Assembly (NCBI RefSeq): GCF_034932065.1
Contig: NZ_JAYGHP010000001.1
Location: forward strand, 62,001-126,000
DNA from: Crocosphaera sp. UHCC 0190
GTDB lineage: Bacteria > Cyanobacteriota > Cyanobacteriia > Cyanobacteriales > Microcystaceae
Reading direction: 5' to 3'
Length of the DNA: 64,000 nucleotides
Shown: in pieces, positions 38,742-47,639 of the stretch
Layout: each line of letters begins with the position of its first letter
Numbering within the stretch: position 1 is the first letter of the stretch
Program-made: the position numbers and the translations under genes
The notes under the pieces: generated by a model
Told to the model about the DNA's origin: nothing
What the model saw: the letters and a program-made list of their open reading frames with translations, nothing else
Database searches by the model: none

Positions 38742-39722
38742 TTACTGTTGCTGTTCAATCGCTTCAATCAGCGATCGCACTTCTGAGGTTCCTTCCGAAG
38801 CTTCAAAGGATGAAGGAAATTTGCCACTGGCGATCATTCGCAAGCCTAAAGGTGCAATACTTAATAACCCTTGTAAGTCTCGAAAATAATTGCCAACCAC
38901 AAACACCCCAAATTTACGTTCATCAATCCATCCCCCTTGTTTCACTAAGTCGATCAAAACTTTGCGGTGACGGATGGCACGACTTGCCTGAGCATCCTTA
39001 CGGTCTAAAATTTGTTGTTTGAGACGACTAATTTGATCCATGGGAGCAACTTCCATGGGACAGACTGCATTACAAAAATAACAACGGGTACAACCCCAAA
39101 CCCCTTGGGTTCCTTGAGTATAATTTTCTAAGCGGGTTTCAATTTCTGTATCACGGGAGTCGGCCACCATCCGTTGTGCTTTGGCTAAGGCGTGGGGCCC
39201 CACAAAATCAGGGTTAACCGTTAGGGCATTACATTCCGAATAACAAGCCCCACACATGATACAGTTCCCTGTCTGATCAAGACGCGATCGCTCTTCGGGG
39301 GTCTGCAAAAATTCTTTTTCAGGAATTTTGCGTCCTTGGGTACTAACATAAGGATCTACCTTTTCTAGATTATCCCAAAAACCTGACATATCCACCACTA
39401 AATCTTTAATTACGGGCATATTGCCCAAAGGAGCGATGGTAATCGTTGGTAAGTCTTGCTGAGGAGAATGGGATAACATTTCTAATTCTTGGCCAACATT
39501 CTGCTTACACGCTAAGGCAGAACGACCATTAATTCTCATGCTACAACTACCACAAATGGTATTGCGACAATTTTTACGAAACGCTAAACCACCGTCTTGC
39601 TCCCATTTAATTCGATTAAGACATTCTAAAATCGTATTGCCAGGCTGAACCTCTAAGAAATAATTCTGGAACTGAGGCGCATTATTAGGCTGTTGTCGAA
39701 GAATTTTAAACAGGACTTGCAT
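38742..39722 (-). CDS. sdhB: Succinate dehydrogenase/fumarate reductase iron-sulfur subunit
   Basis: 326 residues. The N-terminal plant-type [2Fe-2S] domain (CRNTICGSCSMRINGRSALAC) is followed by two C-terminal cluster motifs (CIMCGACYSEC and CTRCYFCNAVCP) for [4Fe-4S] and [3Fe-4S]. It links the flavoprotein subunit to quinone reduction at the thylakoid membrane. The gene stands alone, as usual in cyanobacteria. It is longer than typical SdhB (~240) through a C-terminal extension with GNYFRDLQGLLSIAPLGLR. Confidence 0.92.
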   Translation of the reverse strand: MQVLFKILRQQPNNAPQFQNYFLEVQPGNTILECLNRIKWEQDGGLAFRKNCRNTICGSCSMRINGRSALACKQNVGQELEMLSHSPQQDLPTITIAPLGNMPVIKDLVVDMSGFWDNLEKVDPYVSTQGRKIPEKEFLQTPEERSRLDQTGNCIMCGACYSECNALTVNPDFVGPHALAKAQRMVADSRDTEIETRLENYTQGTQGVWGCTRCYFCNAVCPMEVAPMDQISRLKQQILDRKDAQASRAIRHRKVLIDLVKQGGWIDERKFGVFVVGNYFRDLQGLLSIAPLGLRMIASGKFPSSFEASEGTSEVRSLIEAIEQQQ

Positions 39723-39848
39723 GGAAGCAATGAAGATAATTTTATTAGGAGACTTGCTCTTTTATTTTATTGTCTCAGGGAGTGGGACTGAACAGAATAA
39801 GTCTTAACTTAATACATTTTACAGATTCGAGGAAAGAAGTTTATTGTC

Positions 39849-39902
39849 TTCCCCCTCTTCCCACCCTTCCCACCCTTCCCCCTCTTCCCCCTCTTCCCAC
39901 CC
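39849..39902. repeat. Nonanucleotide tandem repeat
   Basis: Six units of period 9, TTCCCACCC or TTCCCCCTC, form a pure pyrimidine tract on the plus strand. It is a small minisatellite upstream of sdhB and of the regulator gene. Confidence 0.85.
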
Positions 39903-40362
39903 TTCCCTATTCTTGTCAAACAGATTAATGCGTAGTGCTATATTTTTAGACAAGTAGCATCCCCAAAAATCAGCTTTTAGCCTGGTCTGAAAACCATTTG
40001 GCCGATGTTTAGGAAATGCCTTGGCACGGATTGATTGGGCACTCAATCTGACCAGTCTGGCCACACTTATAGTGACTAAAAATCAAGCCTAGTCAAGTTT
40101 TGAGCATCTTTATCTCCGACTTTCTTGAGCTTCTTTTGAGAGTGAGTAACTAAAATCCTGGGGGATATTTCGGGGCAATTTGTCTGGAGAGGGGTCAGAT
40201 GCCGTCAATTTCCCCCCCTTGAAGTCTACTCGAATCCAGTTCATAATTCTTGAAATTTTTTTGCTCAACTTAGGAATTTAACGCTATATTTTTGATATGA
40301 TCAATAAAGATCAAGAAAATAAAGCAACCATCGAGATAAAATCAAGGAACATTGACAAGATC
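39903..40362. other. Long spacer upstream of the cyAbrB gene
   Basis: About 460 bases without a convincing gene. A minus-strand open frame (to 40064) reads SAQSIRAKAFPKHRPNGFQ, but it has no ribosome site and runs into the pyrimidine tract, so I treat it as non-coding and possibly a dispersed repeat. GCTATATTTTT occurs at 39938 and again at 40281. The second copy, followed by GATATGATC, looks like the -10 region of the regulator gene. Confidence 0.5.
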
Positions 40363-40761
40363 ATGACAGACCCAAATCCTACTCCCTTAACAGGAAAGGC
40401 TCTACTTCAAAAAGTAAAAGAGTTGTCCCACTTGCCTCGGCGGGAAACAGCCAAGAAATGTGGTTATTACTCAGTGACAAAAGACGGCCAAACTCGCGTT
40501 AATTTAACCGACTTTTATGATGCTGTTCTCGGTGCTAAAGGCGTTCCTCTTGAGCCTGGCATGGCTAAAGATGGCCGAGGCCGTGAACCTACCTTCCGTG
40601 TCAGCGTTCATAAGAATGGTCAAATTGTCATCGGTTCCACCTATACTGAGCAGATGGGATTGAAACCAGGGGATGAATTTGAAATTAAATTAGGCTACAA
40701 GCACATTCACCTCAAACAACTCGATATTGAGGGTGAAGTCATAGATGAGGATGCGGCCTAA
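40363..40761 (+). CDS. cyAbrB-family transcriptional regulator
   Basis: 132 residues from ATG 40363 (MTDPNPTPLTGKALLQKV). The earlier ATG at 40297 overlaps the apparent promoter. It contains SHLPRRETAKKCGYYSVTKD, RVNLTDFYDAVLGAKGVPL and the C-terminal AbrB-like DNA-binding fold (YRVSVHKNGQIVIGSTY-type, LKPGDEFEIKLGYKHIHLK). cyAbrB proteins tune carbon and nitrogen gene expression in cyanobacteria (Synechocystis sll0359 and sll0822). I cannot say safely which paralogue this is. Confidence 0.92.
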   Translation: MTDPNPTPLTGKALLQKVKELSHLPRRETAKKCGYYSVTKDGQTRVNLTDFYDAVLGAKGVPLEPGMAKDGRGREPTFRVSVHKNGQIVIGSTYTEQMGLKPGDEFEIKLGYKHIHLKQLDIEGEVIDEDAA

Positions 40762-40937
40762 TTCTCATTCATCTAAGGCTGAATATCAACCTGATGCCAT
40801 AAAACTACATCGCAAAAGAAGGGTTAGTCTCTAAGCTTATCTTTACGATTGGCACAGGTTAAAAGTTTCAATTCTAATGACAGTGATACCCAAACATTTT
40901 GGGGCGGACTCTAGCTAAAAAGATATGTTATCGTCAG

Positions 40938-41885
40938 ATGAGAATTCTTAGCTACTCTGCCCCTATGCTCTTCTTAATCCCTGTCAAAAATGTCTTAGCT
41001 CTTACTCCTAATGGGGTCAATTGGGAAGAAATGTTACTTCCCGACTTTGATCATTGGCTTAATAATTTGGAGAGACTTCCTTCTGGGAGTAAAATAGCTC
41101 TTTTCCTATTAGCTTGGGTAATTTTTTGGTTGCCCATTGCTTTGCCATTGGGAAAAAAGCTGCATTGGCAACCCTTCCAACCCCTAAGCGTAGCCCAAAA
41201 ACTCCCTTTGTTAGTTCCTTTGTACCTAATTGTTCCCCTGTTGGCATGGTTTACCGTGATACTTGAAAGAACAACCCTATCTGATTATGGGTTATCCTGG
41301 CAACCTCATCTTTGGGTTTCTCTCGGTTTAGGCATTGTGATGGGGGTTGGGGGGTTAGGAATCATTTTTGGCTTAGAAAGTCGTTTGGGGTGGCTAAAAT
41401 GGCATCCTGAGAACCGAATGAATCTAGGTAAGGTTGCGTTGCCGATTTTGGGTTTAGGATTATGGGTAGGGATCACAGAAGAATTTGTCTTTCGGGGAAT
41501 TTTTCAAACTATCTTAGAACAAGATTATGAAAAATGGGTTGCTGCTATCATTGCCAGTAGTATTTTTGCCCTAGTCCATTTGTTATGGGAACGCAAAGAA
41601 ACTGTACCTCAGTTACCTGGACTGTGGATCATGGGAATGGTTTTAGTGTTAGCTAGAATTGTTGATGGCGGTAGTTTAGGATTAGCCTGGGGACTCCATG
41701 CGGGTTGGGTGTGGGGGTTAGCATCCTTAGATACGGCGCAAATGATATCTTATCAAGATAAAAGTATTGAGTGGATGATTGGCATTAATAAGCAACCTTT
41801 AGCGGGTGTTATGGGAATTTTGTGTTTATTAGGAACAGGTTTAATTTTATGGCAATGGCCAATTATTAGGGACGGTTTAATCTAA
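40938..41885 (+). CDS. CPBP (Abi/CAAX-like) intramembrane protease
   Basis: 315 residues from ATG 40938. A TTG 39 bases upstream is rejected. It has about 8 hydrophobic segments. Motif 1 is EEFVFRG (GITEEFVFRGIF), motif 2 FALVHLLW and motif 3 WGLHAGWVWG, giving the Glu/Glu/Arg/His set of the family. The N-terminal hydrophobic stretch with VLALTP may be a signal. Substrate unknown. The end overlaps the convergent NB-ARC gene by 4 bases. Confidence 0.9.
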   Translation: MRILSYSAPMLFLIPVKNVLALTPNGVNWEEMLLPDFDHWLNNLERLPSGSKIALFLLAWVIFWLPIALPLGKKLHWQPFQPLSVAQKLPLLVPLYLIVPLLAWFTVILERTTLSDYGLSWQPHLWVSLGLGIVMGVGGLGIIFGLESRLGWLKWHPENRMNLGKVALPILGLGLWVGITEEFVFRGIFQTILEQDYEKWVAAIIASSIFALVHLLWERKETVPQLPGLWIMGMVLVLARIVDGGSLGLAWGLHAGWVWGLASLDTAQMISYQDKSIEWMIGINKQPLAGVMGILCLLGTGLILWQWPIIRDGLI

Positions 41886-43228
41886 CAACAATGTCTTACA
41901 TATTCTCTGAAAACAGGAGACAAATTAAAGAAAATATTCTCTTGATTAATTTGTCTGACTAAATAGCGTTGTTGTAGAGATTGTAAACTGTTCATGAAAT
42001 CTGTTAAAGATAAATCTAAATTTTGCCTTAAATCTTCTCTAGATACAGGGTTATCAAATTTACTAAACTCTAAAATAAATTGCTGTTCTACGGGAGATAA
42101 TCGATCAAATAACAGTCGAAAATGATATTGCATATTTTTGGTAATAACTAAACTATTCTCTGACAAAAAGTCAGAAACTTTCCCACTATAAATATCTTTG
42201 ATTAAAATAGCAATATCTTTTAAATAAACTATATTACCTTCGTATAAATTGATTAATTCTAACCATCTATCCTCATCTTTTAAGGTTTTATTGTTAAGAA
42301 TATCAACATTTTCTATTCCAAATAACTCCAAGCATTTAATGGGATATAATTCTTCATCTAAACAGTGCATTTCTGAACATTGTTCTGAACTGATTAATAT
42401 AACATGACTTTGATGTTCAGCTTCTGTGATCATCTTAAATAAGTTTTGATAATTGTAGTATTCAAATTGATATTGTCCAGAAAACTGACTACTTACAAAG
42501 ATATCTTGAACGTCATCTAGAACAATCAAACACTTTTTATCAATAAGTAAATCTAATAACTGTCTAAATTTATCATCTATGCTATCTTTAGGTTCTTGTT
42601 TACAAATATTCAATAAATCATCAAGAAGTAAATCTATATATTTAGGAAACTTTAGGTTTTTCCAGATAATAACTTCAAATTGTTCTAAGTTTAAATCAAT
42701 AAATCTTTTAACTAAAGTTGTTTTACCAATTCCAGATAATCCTAAGACTGAGATTAGAGGAATATTTTGATTTAATATCCAATTAGATAAGTTTTTTAGT
42801 TCAGTTTCTCTATCATAAAAATGAATAATTCTAGGAGCAATGGTTAAATCATGATTAAGTAAGTAAGATTTTGTATCTGTTTTGCTTTTTGGATATTTGA
42901 TATTGGGGAATTCTTGTGAACCAAAATTAAAGTTATGATTATTATTTTGTATAATAATTGGTGATGATGTTAATTGTAATCTTTCAAGAGTAGAACGAAA
43001 ATTGCGCTTATTAATATCTTCCTCCAATTGTTCAGATAAAAGTTGCCATAATTTATAACCCACATCTCCCACATGATTTTTAGTGACATGACACTTATCG
43101 GCAATACTATCATAAGTTTGTCGTTCCCAAGTTCCCTGGACTACAGACTTTTGAACATGATCTAAATGCTTTCCTGTTTGTTCAAAAACCAACTTATCCA
43201 CAAATTGTAACACTTCATTTACACTCAT
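41882..43228 (-). CDS. NB-ARC (STAND) ATPase with N-terminal vMAP-type HTH
   Basis: 448 residues. Residues 1-85 match the N-terminal helical domain found on many cyanobacterial STAND proteins (QFVDKLVFEQTGKHLDHVQK, then QTYDSIADKCHVTKNHVGDV). NB-ARC: the P-loop GLSGIGKTT is at 163-171 and Walker B LIVLDDV at 234-240. A winged-helix segment follows near 385-445 (LSPVEQQFILEFSKFDNPVS). It stops right after this, without the TPR or WD40 sensor usual in such proteins. AT-rich relative to its neighbours. It may be a signalling or defence switch. Partner unknown. Confidence 0.85.
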   Translation of the reverse strand: MSVNEVLQFVDKLVFEQTGKHLDHVQKSVVQGTWERQTYDSIADKCHVTKNHVGDVGYKLWQLLSEQLEEDINKRNFRSTLERLQLTSSPIIIQNNNHNFNFGSQEFPNIKYPKSKTDTKSYLLNHDLTIAPRIIHFYDRETELKNLSNWILNQNIPLISVLGLSGIGKTTLVKRFIDLNLEQFEVIIWKNLKFPKYIDLLLDDLLNICKQEPKDSIDDKFRQLLDLLIDKKCLIVLDDVQDIFVSSQFSGQYQFEYYNYQNLFKMITEAEHQSHVILISSEQCSEMHCLDEELYPIKCLELFGIENVDILNNKTLKDEDRWLELINLYEGNIVYLKDIAILIKDIYSGKVSDFLSENSLVITKNMQYHFRLLFDRLSPVEQQFILEFSKFDNPVSREDLRQNLDLSLTDFMNSLQSLQQRYLVRQINQENIFFNLSPVFREYVRHCC

Positions 43229-43470
43229 AGAAACTATACATCATCAAGATTTCATTCATTATAGCTGAACTTTATCCGATCTTTTCCGTTATTTACTTAA
43301 AATTTTGTAATAAAAACTCCAGGTTAAATCAGGTTCTTTCGGGGTTGTCAACTTCTTAAAATCTTTGTCATGATGGAATGTAATTAAGTAAGACAGCCAA
43401 AACACCTGTCATATCTTATTAAGTGATATCCAATATTATTAGTTGTGAACAAGTTGAACAGAGGTACAAA

Positions 43471-43659
43471 ATGGCTACATTTGTTTTAAGTGGGACGGAA
43501 CTTGATTCTAAAAAGTCACAAGCGAAATCAAGGATAGCTAATGCGCTTGGTTCAGGTGTAAAAATTTCAGGAGATACAATAGAAGTAACATATAGCATTG
43601 ACGCACCCAAAGTTGCCCAAATTTTGAATGAAGAGGGTGTAAGTTATTCGGGGGGATAA
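43471..43659 (+). CDS. Small protein of unknown function in an accessory island
   Basis: 62 residues from ATG 43471 (MATFVLSGTELDSKKSQAKS), with GAGG 6 bases upstream. An alternating beta-helix-beta pattern is suggested (ATFVLSG, KKSQAKSRIANALGSG, DTIEVTYSI, APKVAQILNEEGVSY). No family is recognised. First of four same-strand small genes and divergent from the NB-ARC gene. Confidence 0.6.
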   Translation: MATFVLSGTELDSKKSQAKSRIANALGSGVKISGDTIEVTYSIDAPKVAQILNEEGVSYSGG

Positions 43660-43738
43660 ATTTTCCAAACAGACTCAACATTTTCTTTTTTATTGTACCA
43701 CTGATATTCAAAACTACCATGATTAGGAGTTCTAACTT

Positions 43739-44302
43739 ATGAGCATCTACGGAAAACAAGCAATAGTTTTTCAAAAACAATATAGTGATATTGAGGACAA
43801 AGTCGTTATGCTTCAAGTTAGTGTTAACAGTATAACAGTTGAAGTGAAAACCGTAAGTCCTCTTGGATTTAAAGGAAACGATTTAAACAATAAAATTAAT
43901 TATTTGAAAGTGGATGCGGAAAAGTTAAGGCATGAAGTATCAGTAACTAATAATAATGTTAATAAGATTGTTAATGATGGTAGTGCCAGCATCGATGAAT
44001 CAGAGCGTTCTATGTTTGAAGGATTAAATAAACAAGTTGATGATCTTAACCGGAGTATTTTTAAAATCAGTAATCAATTGGAAGAAACCAAAACTGAATT
44101 GATAAATAAAAATATCTGGGCTGCACTTCTTGACATTATTTCAGATGTGATTAATGTTTTTAACAAAGTTGCTCTTATATCAATAAAATATGTTGTAATT
44201 CCAGTTTTTAAGAAATTACCACAAGAAATCAAAAAACCTGCTATTGGATTTTTCGGGAATATACAAAAATTATTGACTGGTGGAAAACCTCCGAAAAGAT
44301 AA
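43739..44302 (+). CDS. Coiled-coil protein with C-terminal amphipathic/membrane segment, unknown function
   Basis: 187 residues. Helical and heptad-like between 45 and 125 (LNNKINYLKVDAEKLRHEVS, LNKQVDDLNRSIFKISNQLE). A hydrophobic stretch follows at about 128-160 (AALLDIISDVINVFNKVALI, IKYVVIPVF), with a basic tail. The architecture resembles membrane-associated effector or tether proteins, but no family is recognised. 79 bases after the preceding small gene. Confidence 0.7.
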   Translation: MSIYGKQAIVFQKQYSDIEDKVVMLQVSVNSITVEVKTVSPLGFKGNDLNNKINYLKVDAEKLRHEVSVTNNNVNKIVNDGSASIDESERSMFEGLNKQVDDLNRSIFKISNQLEETKTELINKNIWAALLDIISDVINVFNKVALISIKYVVIPVFKKLPQEIKKPAIGFFGNIQKLLTGGKPPKR

Positions 44303-44344
44303 TCAAATCTTTCTGTAAATTATTTATTGTCTGAGGATACAAAT

Positions 44345-44746
44345 ATGTCTATTGAACACACAAATCAAGAAAGGAGAAATCCTTATGACAAAAAACTACG
44401 ACAGTGGGAAGAAGAAGTTATTCAAATAGAAAATTTTATTGGTGAACTCCCTGACGCTAATATTATCAAGGCTACTTGTTCTTTGTTATATCAATTAATT
44501 AATCATAGCTCTGATATTGATCTTGTGGCAGAAAAACAAGAGAAATTGGAAAAGATTAAAGCGGGAGTTCAAAAGATGAAAGACACATTGTCCTATGCTA
44601 TCTTGGATGATCCTTCTAATAATGATTTTGATAGCTACATAGAAAGACTTGTTAAATTACAGATTAAGATTGATCTTTTAAGTGACCAGCTTTCAGAAAA
44701 AGATTTGAAAAAATACATGAGGTATATGTTGAATAACGAATCCTGA
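44345..44746 (+). CDS. Small helical soluble protein, unknown function
   Basis: 133 residues from ATG 44345, with GAGG 8 bases before it. Almost entirely helical and charged (RQWEEEVIQIENFIGELPDA, KQEKLEKIKAGVQKMKDTLS, IERLVKLQIKIDLLSDQLS). No Cys catalytic motif. 42 bases after the coiled-coil gene, so probably the same transcript. Confidence 0.65.
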   Translation: MSIEHTNQERRNPYDKKLRQWEEEVIQIENFIGELPDANIIKATCSLLYQLINHSSDIDLVAEKQEKLEKIKAGVQKMKDTLSYAILDDPSNNDFDSYIERLVKLQIKIDLLSDQLSEKDLKKYMRYMLNNES

Positions 44747-44819
44747 TCTTGTCGGGTGCATTAACGAAGTATAATGCGCCTCGAATACTAATTTAGTTTA
44801 TAGTGCGAAAGTTTTATAT

Positions 44820-45038
44820 ATGGTTCACTTAATTGTTACATTTGTGAGGTTTTTAATCGCTATTGCAGTAACAGCTTTTTTGTTATTTCTTTTCCCCATC
44901 GAGATATTAATTCGCTTAACGTTCACCATCATAACTTCGGTTTTTTCAAGAAGAGGGGCAGAAGAGATTTGGGAAGGTTTTCTAGCATTATTTGCAAGAA
45001 TTCCTGAATTATGGTACTGGGTATTTAACGATGATTAA
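44820..45038 (+). CDS. Small membrane protein, unknown function
   Basis: 72 residues. One long hydrophobic hairpin, LIVTFVRFLIAIAVTAFLLF and IEILIRLTFTIITSVFS, then a W/E-rich tail. No ribosome site stands out. Its position after three genes of the same strand suggests it completes the small operon. Confidence 0.55.
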   Translation: MVHLIVTFVRFLIAIAVTAFLLFLFPIEILIRLTFTIITSVFSRRGAEEIWEGFLALFARIPELWYWVFNDD

Positions 45039-45075
45039 GTTAGCTTTTCACAAGGATAACTCCCTTTTACTTATC

Positions 45076-45190
45076 ACACCAAATCCTGTTTTGAAAAACT
45101 GATTATTTAAAATCCTTCAACCCTTGTAGAGACGTTGCTTGCAACGTCTCTACCTCTACGTTAATAGTCTAACTAAACCGGATTTGGTAT
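45076..45190. mobile_element. MITE-like element with 18-bp imperfect terminal inverted repeats
   Basis: The left end ACACCAAATCCTGTTTTG and right end CTAAACCGGATTTGGTAT match in 15 of 18 positions as inverted repeats, about 115 bases overall. No coding capacity. Its centre carries a GTAGAGACGT-family palindrome (45126-45153: 13 + TT + 13). Flanking target duplications are not clear. Confidence 0.5.
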
Positions 45191-45229
45191 CATACAATCC
45201 TGAAGATATAGTATTCCAAAATAGAAATA

Positions 45230-45916
45230 CTAAACAAGTGAGCTATTAAGCTTCTTTAATACATCTTCGGTTAAAATAGCTAATTGCTCTAATTGTTCTT
45301 TTAATTGATTAGCTTGTTGTTGATAGTTTAACTTTTTTTGTAATGCAGCACGGGCCAAATCATCGCGGTTACGTCTTACTGCTTCTTGTGCAACTTTTTG
45401 CCAGGTTTCTTGTTCTTTTATCGCTTGTTTATATTTAGGTTGAATATCATCCCAAACCGTTTTAAGATCTCCTAATGCACTGTTTAATAAAGCTTGAGCA
45501 GTTTGAGAATCAGTATCTTGTAAGGCATTTTTTAAAGGATCATATAAATTACTAACTTTGATTTTTTTGAGAGCAGGAATAAAACTCTCAATTTGTTTAC
45601 TATAACTCATTCCCGTTTTACACCAGGTTGCAAAATGTTCACAGTTATTAAACAATAAATTATATTTTTTTTCTCCCAAACGACTTTTAGCACGACTAAC
45701 GACAACATCAGCAATAAAACAAAAACTATCAGGATATTGTCGTAAATAAATGGGGTTTCCTCTCGTAAAGGTTGCTAAAGAAGTGCATTCAACTACTTCA
45801 CTCGGTTTTCTATAGTGAATAATTGTCCCATCTCCACAGTCAATGCCATGATGTTCATAAACCCCTTCTAGGTTCATTAATTCTCGATAAACATAGAGTT
45901 GATCGCCCTGTGCCAT
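45230..45916 (-). CDS. LRAT (NlpC/P60-like) domain protein with C-terminal coiled coil
   Basis: 228 residues. The catalytic H box is EHHGIDCGDGTIIHY (H22/H23) and the catalytic Cys lies in FNNCEHFATW (C92), as in lecithin:retinol acyltransferase-like cysteine enzymes. Residues ~150-228 are charged helix, probably coiled coil. LRAT-type bacterial proteins may act as acyltransferases or phospholipid hydrolases. Substrate unknown. 11 bases downstream of the PlmA-like gene on the same strand, so possibly co-transcribed. Confidence 0.85.
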   Translation of the reverse strand: MAQGDQLYVYRELMNLEGVYEHHGIDCGDGTIIHYRKPSEVVECTSLATFTRGNPIYLRQYPDSFCFIADVVVSRAKSRLGEKKYNLLFNNCEHFATWCKTGMSYSKQIESFIPALKKIKVSNLYDPLKNALQDTDSQTAQALLNSALGDLKTVWDDIQPKYKQAIKEQETWQKVAQEAVRRNRDDLARAALQKKLNYQQQANQLKEQLEQLAILTEDVLKKLNSSLV

Positions 45917-45927
45917 AATTAAACCAA

Positions 45928-46911
45928 TTATCCTAATCCTAATTCCCGCTTTAATAAATTAATCGATTTTTCCCCTATATAATTTTCAGAACAGATGACA
46001 TCAGGGGGACGAATTAAATCATCTCTCACTGCTAGAATAGCCTGTTTAACAATCGGATAACTAGCCGGATCAGTTATAATAGTCTGGGCAGATCTAACTA
46101 AAGCCAAAAGTTGATGGCGATCGCTTGCTTGGGCTGCAATTAATAATAAATCATCTCCCCGCAAACTGTGGATCAAAATTTCGGCCACACTAATAATTCC
46201 CACACTTAAACTAACAATACCTAAACGGGTATCTGTGGGTAATTCTTTGATCATAGCCAGTTCTTTAACATAATCATAAATATCCAAGGGAATAACGCGA
46301 GTTGCATAGGGAGAGGCGATAGACTCTGCTTCTGCGATAAAATAACGGCTAGTAACGACTGTTCCCGACTGGGTTTTAGATAGTATCTGGGCCAACTCTT
46401 CCATCGGGACTAATTGTACAGGAATGGCCAATGCCTTCTCTAATTCTTGTAAAATGAGTTCACCAGCCCCTAAATCTCGGTTAGGTACGGTGACTAAAAC
46501 CTTTGCACTACAGCGTAAACGCCAGTCTATAGCAGTGAGAAACAATTCTTTGACCTGAGTTAAGGTTAACCCTTGCCAAAGGAGTTCATCAAGGCTTTTA
46601 TGAATGAGTTGACTAGCATGAGGATATTTGCTAAATAAAGGAGAGTCAGGTAAGGATGGGTCTTCGTGGCGTTGTGCTTTGACATAAATACCAGAGCCAG
46701 CAATAGATTCAACGAGGCCAGATTCTTCTAATTGTTGATAAACTTTACTGATAGTATTGCGATGGAGTCCCGTAATGGTGGCTAATTGTCGGGTACTGGG
46801 TAAACGATGCCCAGGGGGATATTGACGGGAGGCAATGGCAAAGCGAATTTGGTCAAACAGTTGTTTAGAGGCGGGAATATCACTGTCGGACTGTATTTGA
46901 AACTGGAGCAT
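45928..46911 (-). CDS. plmA: GntR-family regulator, PlmA-like
   Basis: 327 residues from ATG 46911 (MLQFQIQSDSDIPASKQLFD). The N-terminal winged helix-turn-helix is GntR type (LPSTRQLATITGLHRNTISK, SGLVESIAGSGIYVKA). The C-terminal ~200 residues lack the aminotransferase domain of MocR proteins and match the conserved cyanobacterial regulator PlmA, which binds the PII-PipX complex and so links to nitrogen status. Symbol given by resemblance. Confidence 0.75.
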   Translation of the reverse strand: MLQFQIQSDSDIPASKQLFDQIRFAIASRQYPPGHRLPSTRQLATITGLHRNTISKVYQQLEESGLVESIAGSGIYVKAQRHEDPSLPDSPLFSKYPHASQLIHKSLDELLWQGLTLTQVKELFLTAIDWRLRCSAKVLVTVPNRDLGAGELILQELEKALAIPVQLVPMEELAQILSKTQSGTVVTSRYFIAEAESIASPYATRVIPLDIYDYVKELAMIKELPTDTRLGIVSLSVGIISVAEILIHSLRGDDLLLIAAQASDRHQLLALVRSAQTIITDPASYPIVKQAILAVRDDLIRPPDVICSENYIGEKSINLLKRELGLG

Positions 46912-46953
46912 AGCAACCACGCCAAGGGAACACTAAAATTATAGGATGCTATT

Positions 46954-47637
46954 TTAGCCTGAATCGTTCCCTGAAGAACTATTCTGGGTTTTTAGGATTT
47001 TAGGGTTTAAATTTTCTAAAGCTAGACGAATACGAGCGCATACCCCTAATTCTGGCTCATTAATTAGCATCTGTTGCAACCGAGGAACTAAAGTATCCAT
47101 TAGTTTAGGTTGAGTCTGTTTAGTCAACATTCCCAAATTCTGTAAACCCACCACCGCAGCATAGCGCACCACCCATTCTGGATCATGGGAAACCTCAATT
47201 AAAGTCTCAAGCACTTGATTTTGAGCCGTATTAACTCTTTCATCGGGTAACTTATGCCAGCAAATATTCCCTAATCCCTTAGCTGCCGAACGACGAACAC
47301 TCATAGAAAAATCACGTTTAGCCGCTTCTTGGAGGTGAGCGAGGGCAGAAGGATGACCAATACCAGCCAAGGCACGAGTCGCCCAAGCCCTTGCCCCATA
47401 ATTGTAGCCATCAATTTGGGCCAACAGATAGGAAACCGTCACATCCCCCATCTGAATCAACCCTTCCACGGCGGCCACTGCCGCCCCTGGATTGTTGTAC
47501 CCTAAAGCTTGAATCAGGGTAGGAATCGCCTTTTCATGGCCGCTGACGGCTAAGGATTGAACCGCTTGGAATAAACCGAAGGAGGAGTCAGCTTGCTCCA
47601 CCTTTTCAATTAAGATTTGAACCTCTTGTTCTGTCAT
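46954..47637 (-). CDS. cpcF: CpcF-like HEAT-repeat phycobilin lyase subunit
   Basis: 227 residues of HEAT-like repeats (LIQALGYNNPGAAVAAVEGL, YNYGARAWATRALAGIGHPS, DPEWVVRYAAVVGLQNLG). This matches CpcF, which with CpcE attaches phycocyanobilin to alpha-phycocyanin. No cpcE lies nearby. ATG at 47637; a GTG just before it overlaps the toxin stop codon. Other E/F-type lyases such as PecF cannot be excluded. Confidence 0.75.
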   Translation of the reverse strand: MTEQEVQILIEKVEQADSSFGLFQAVQSLAVSGHEKAIPTLIQALGYNNPGAAVAAVEGLIQMGDVTVSYLLAQIDGYNYGARAWATRALAGIGHPSALAHLQEAAKRDFSMSVRRSAAKGLGNICWHKLPDERVNTAQNQVLETLIEVSHDPEWVVRYAAVVGLQNLGMLTKQTQPKLMDTLVPRLQQMLINEPELGVCARIRLALENLNPKILKTQNSSSGNDSG

Positions 47638-47639
47638 CA

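Noticed and set aside
39819-40064. Minus-strand open frame of 81 codons (SAQSIRAKAFPKHRPNGFQ...)
   Set aside because: It reads through the nonamer tract as a Glu/Gly/Trp repeat and has no ribosome site. More likely a non-coding or dispersed repeat region.
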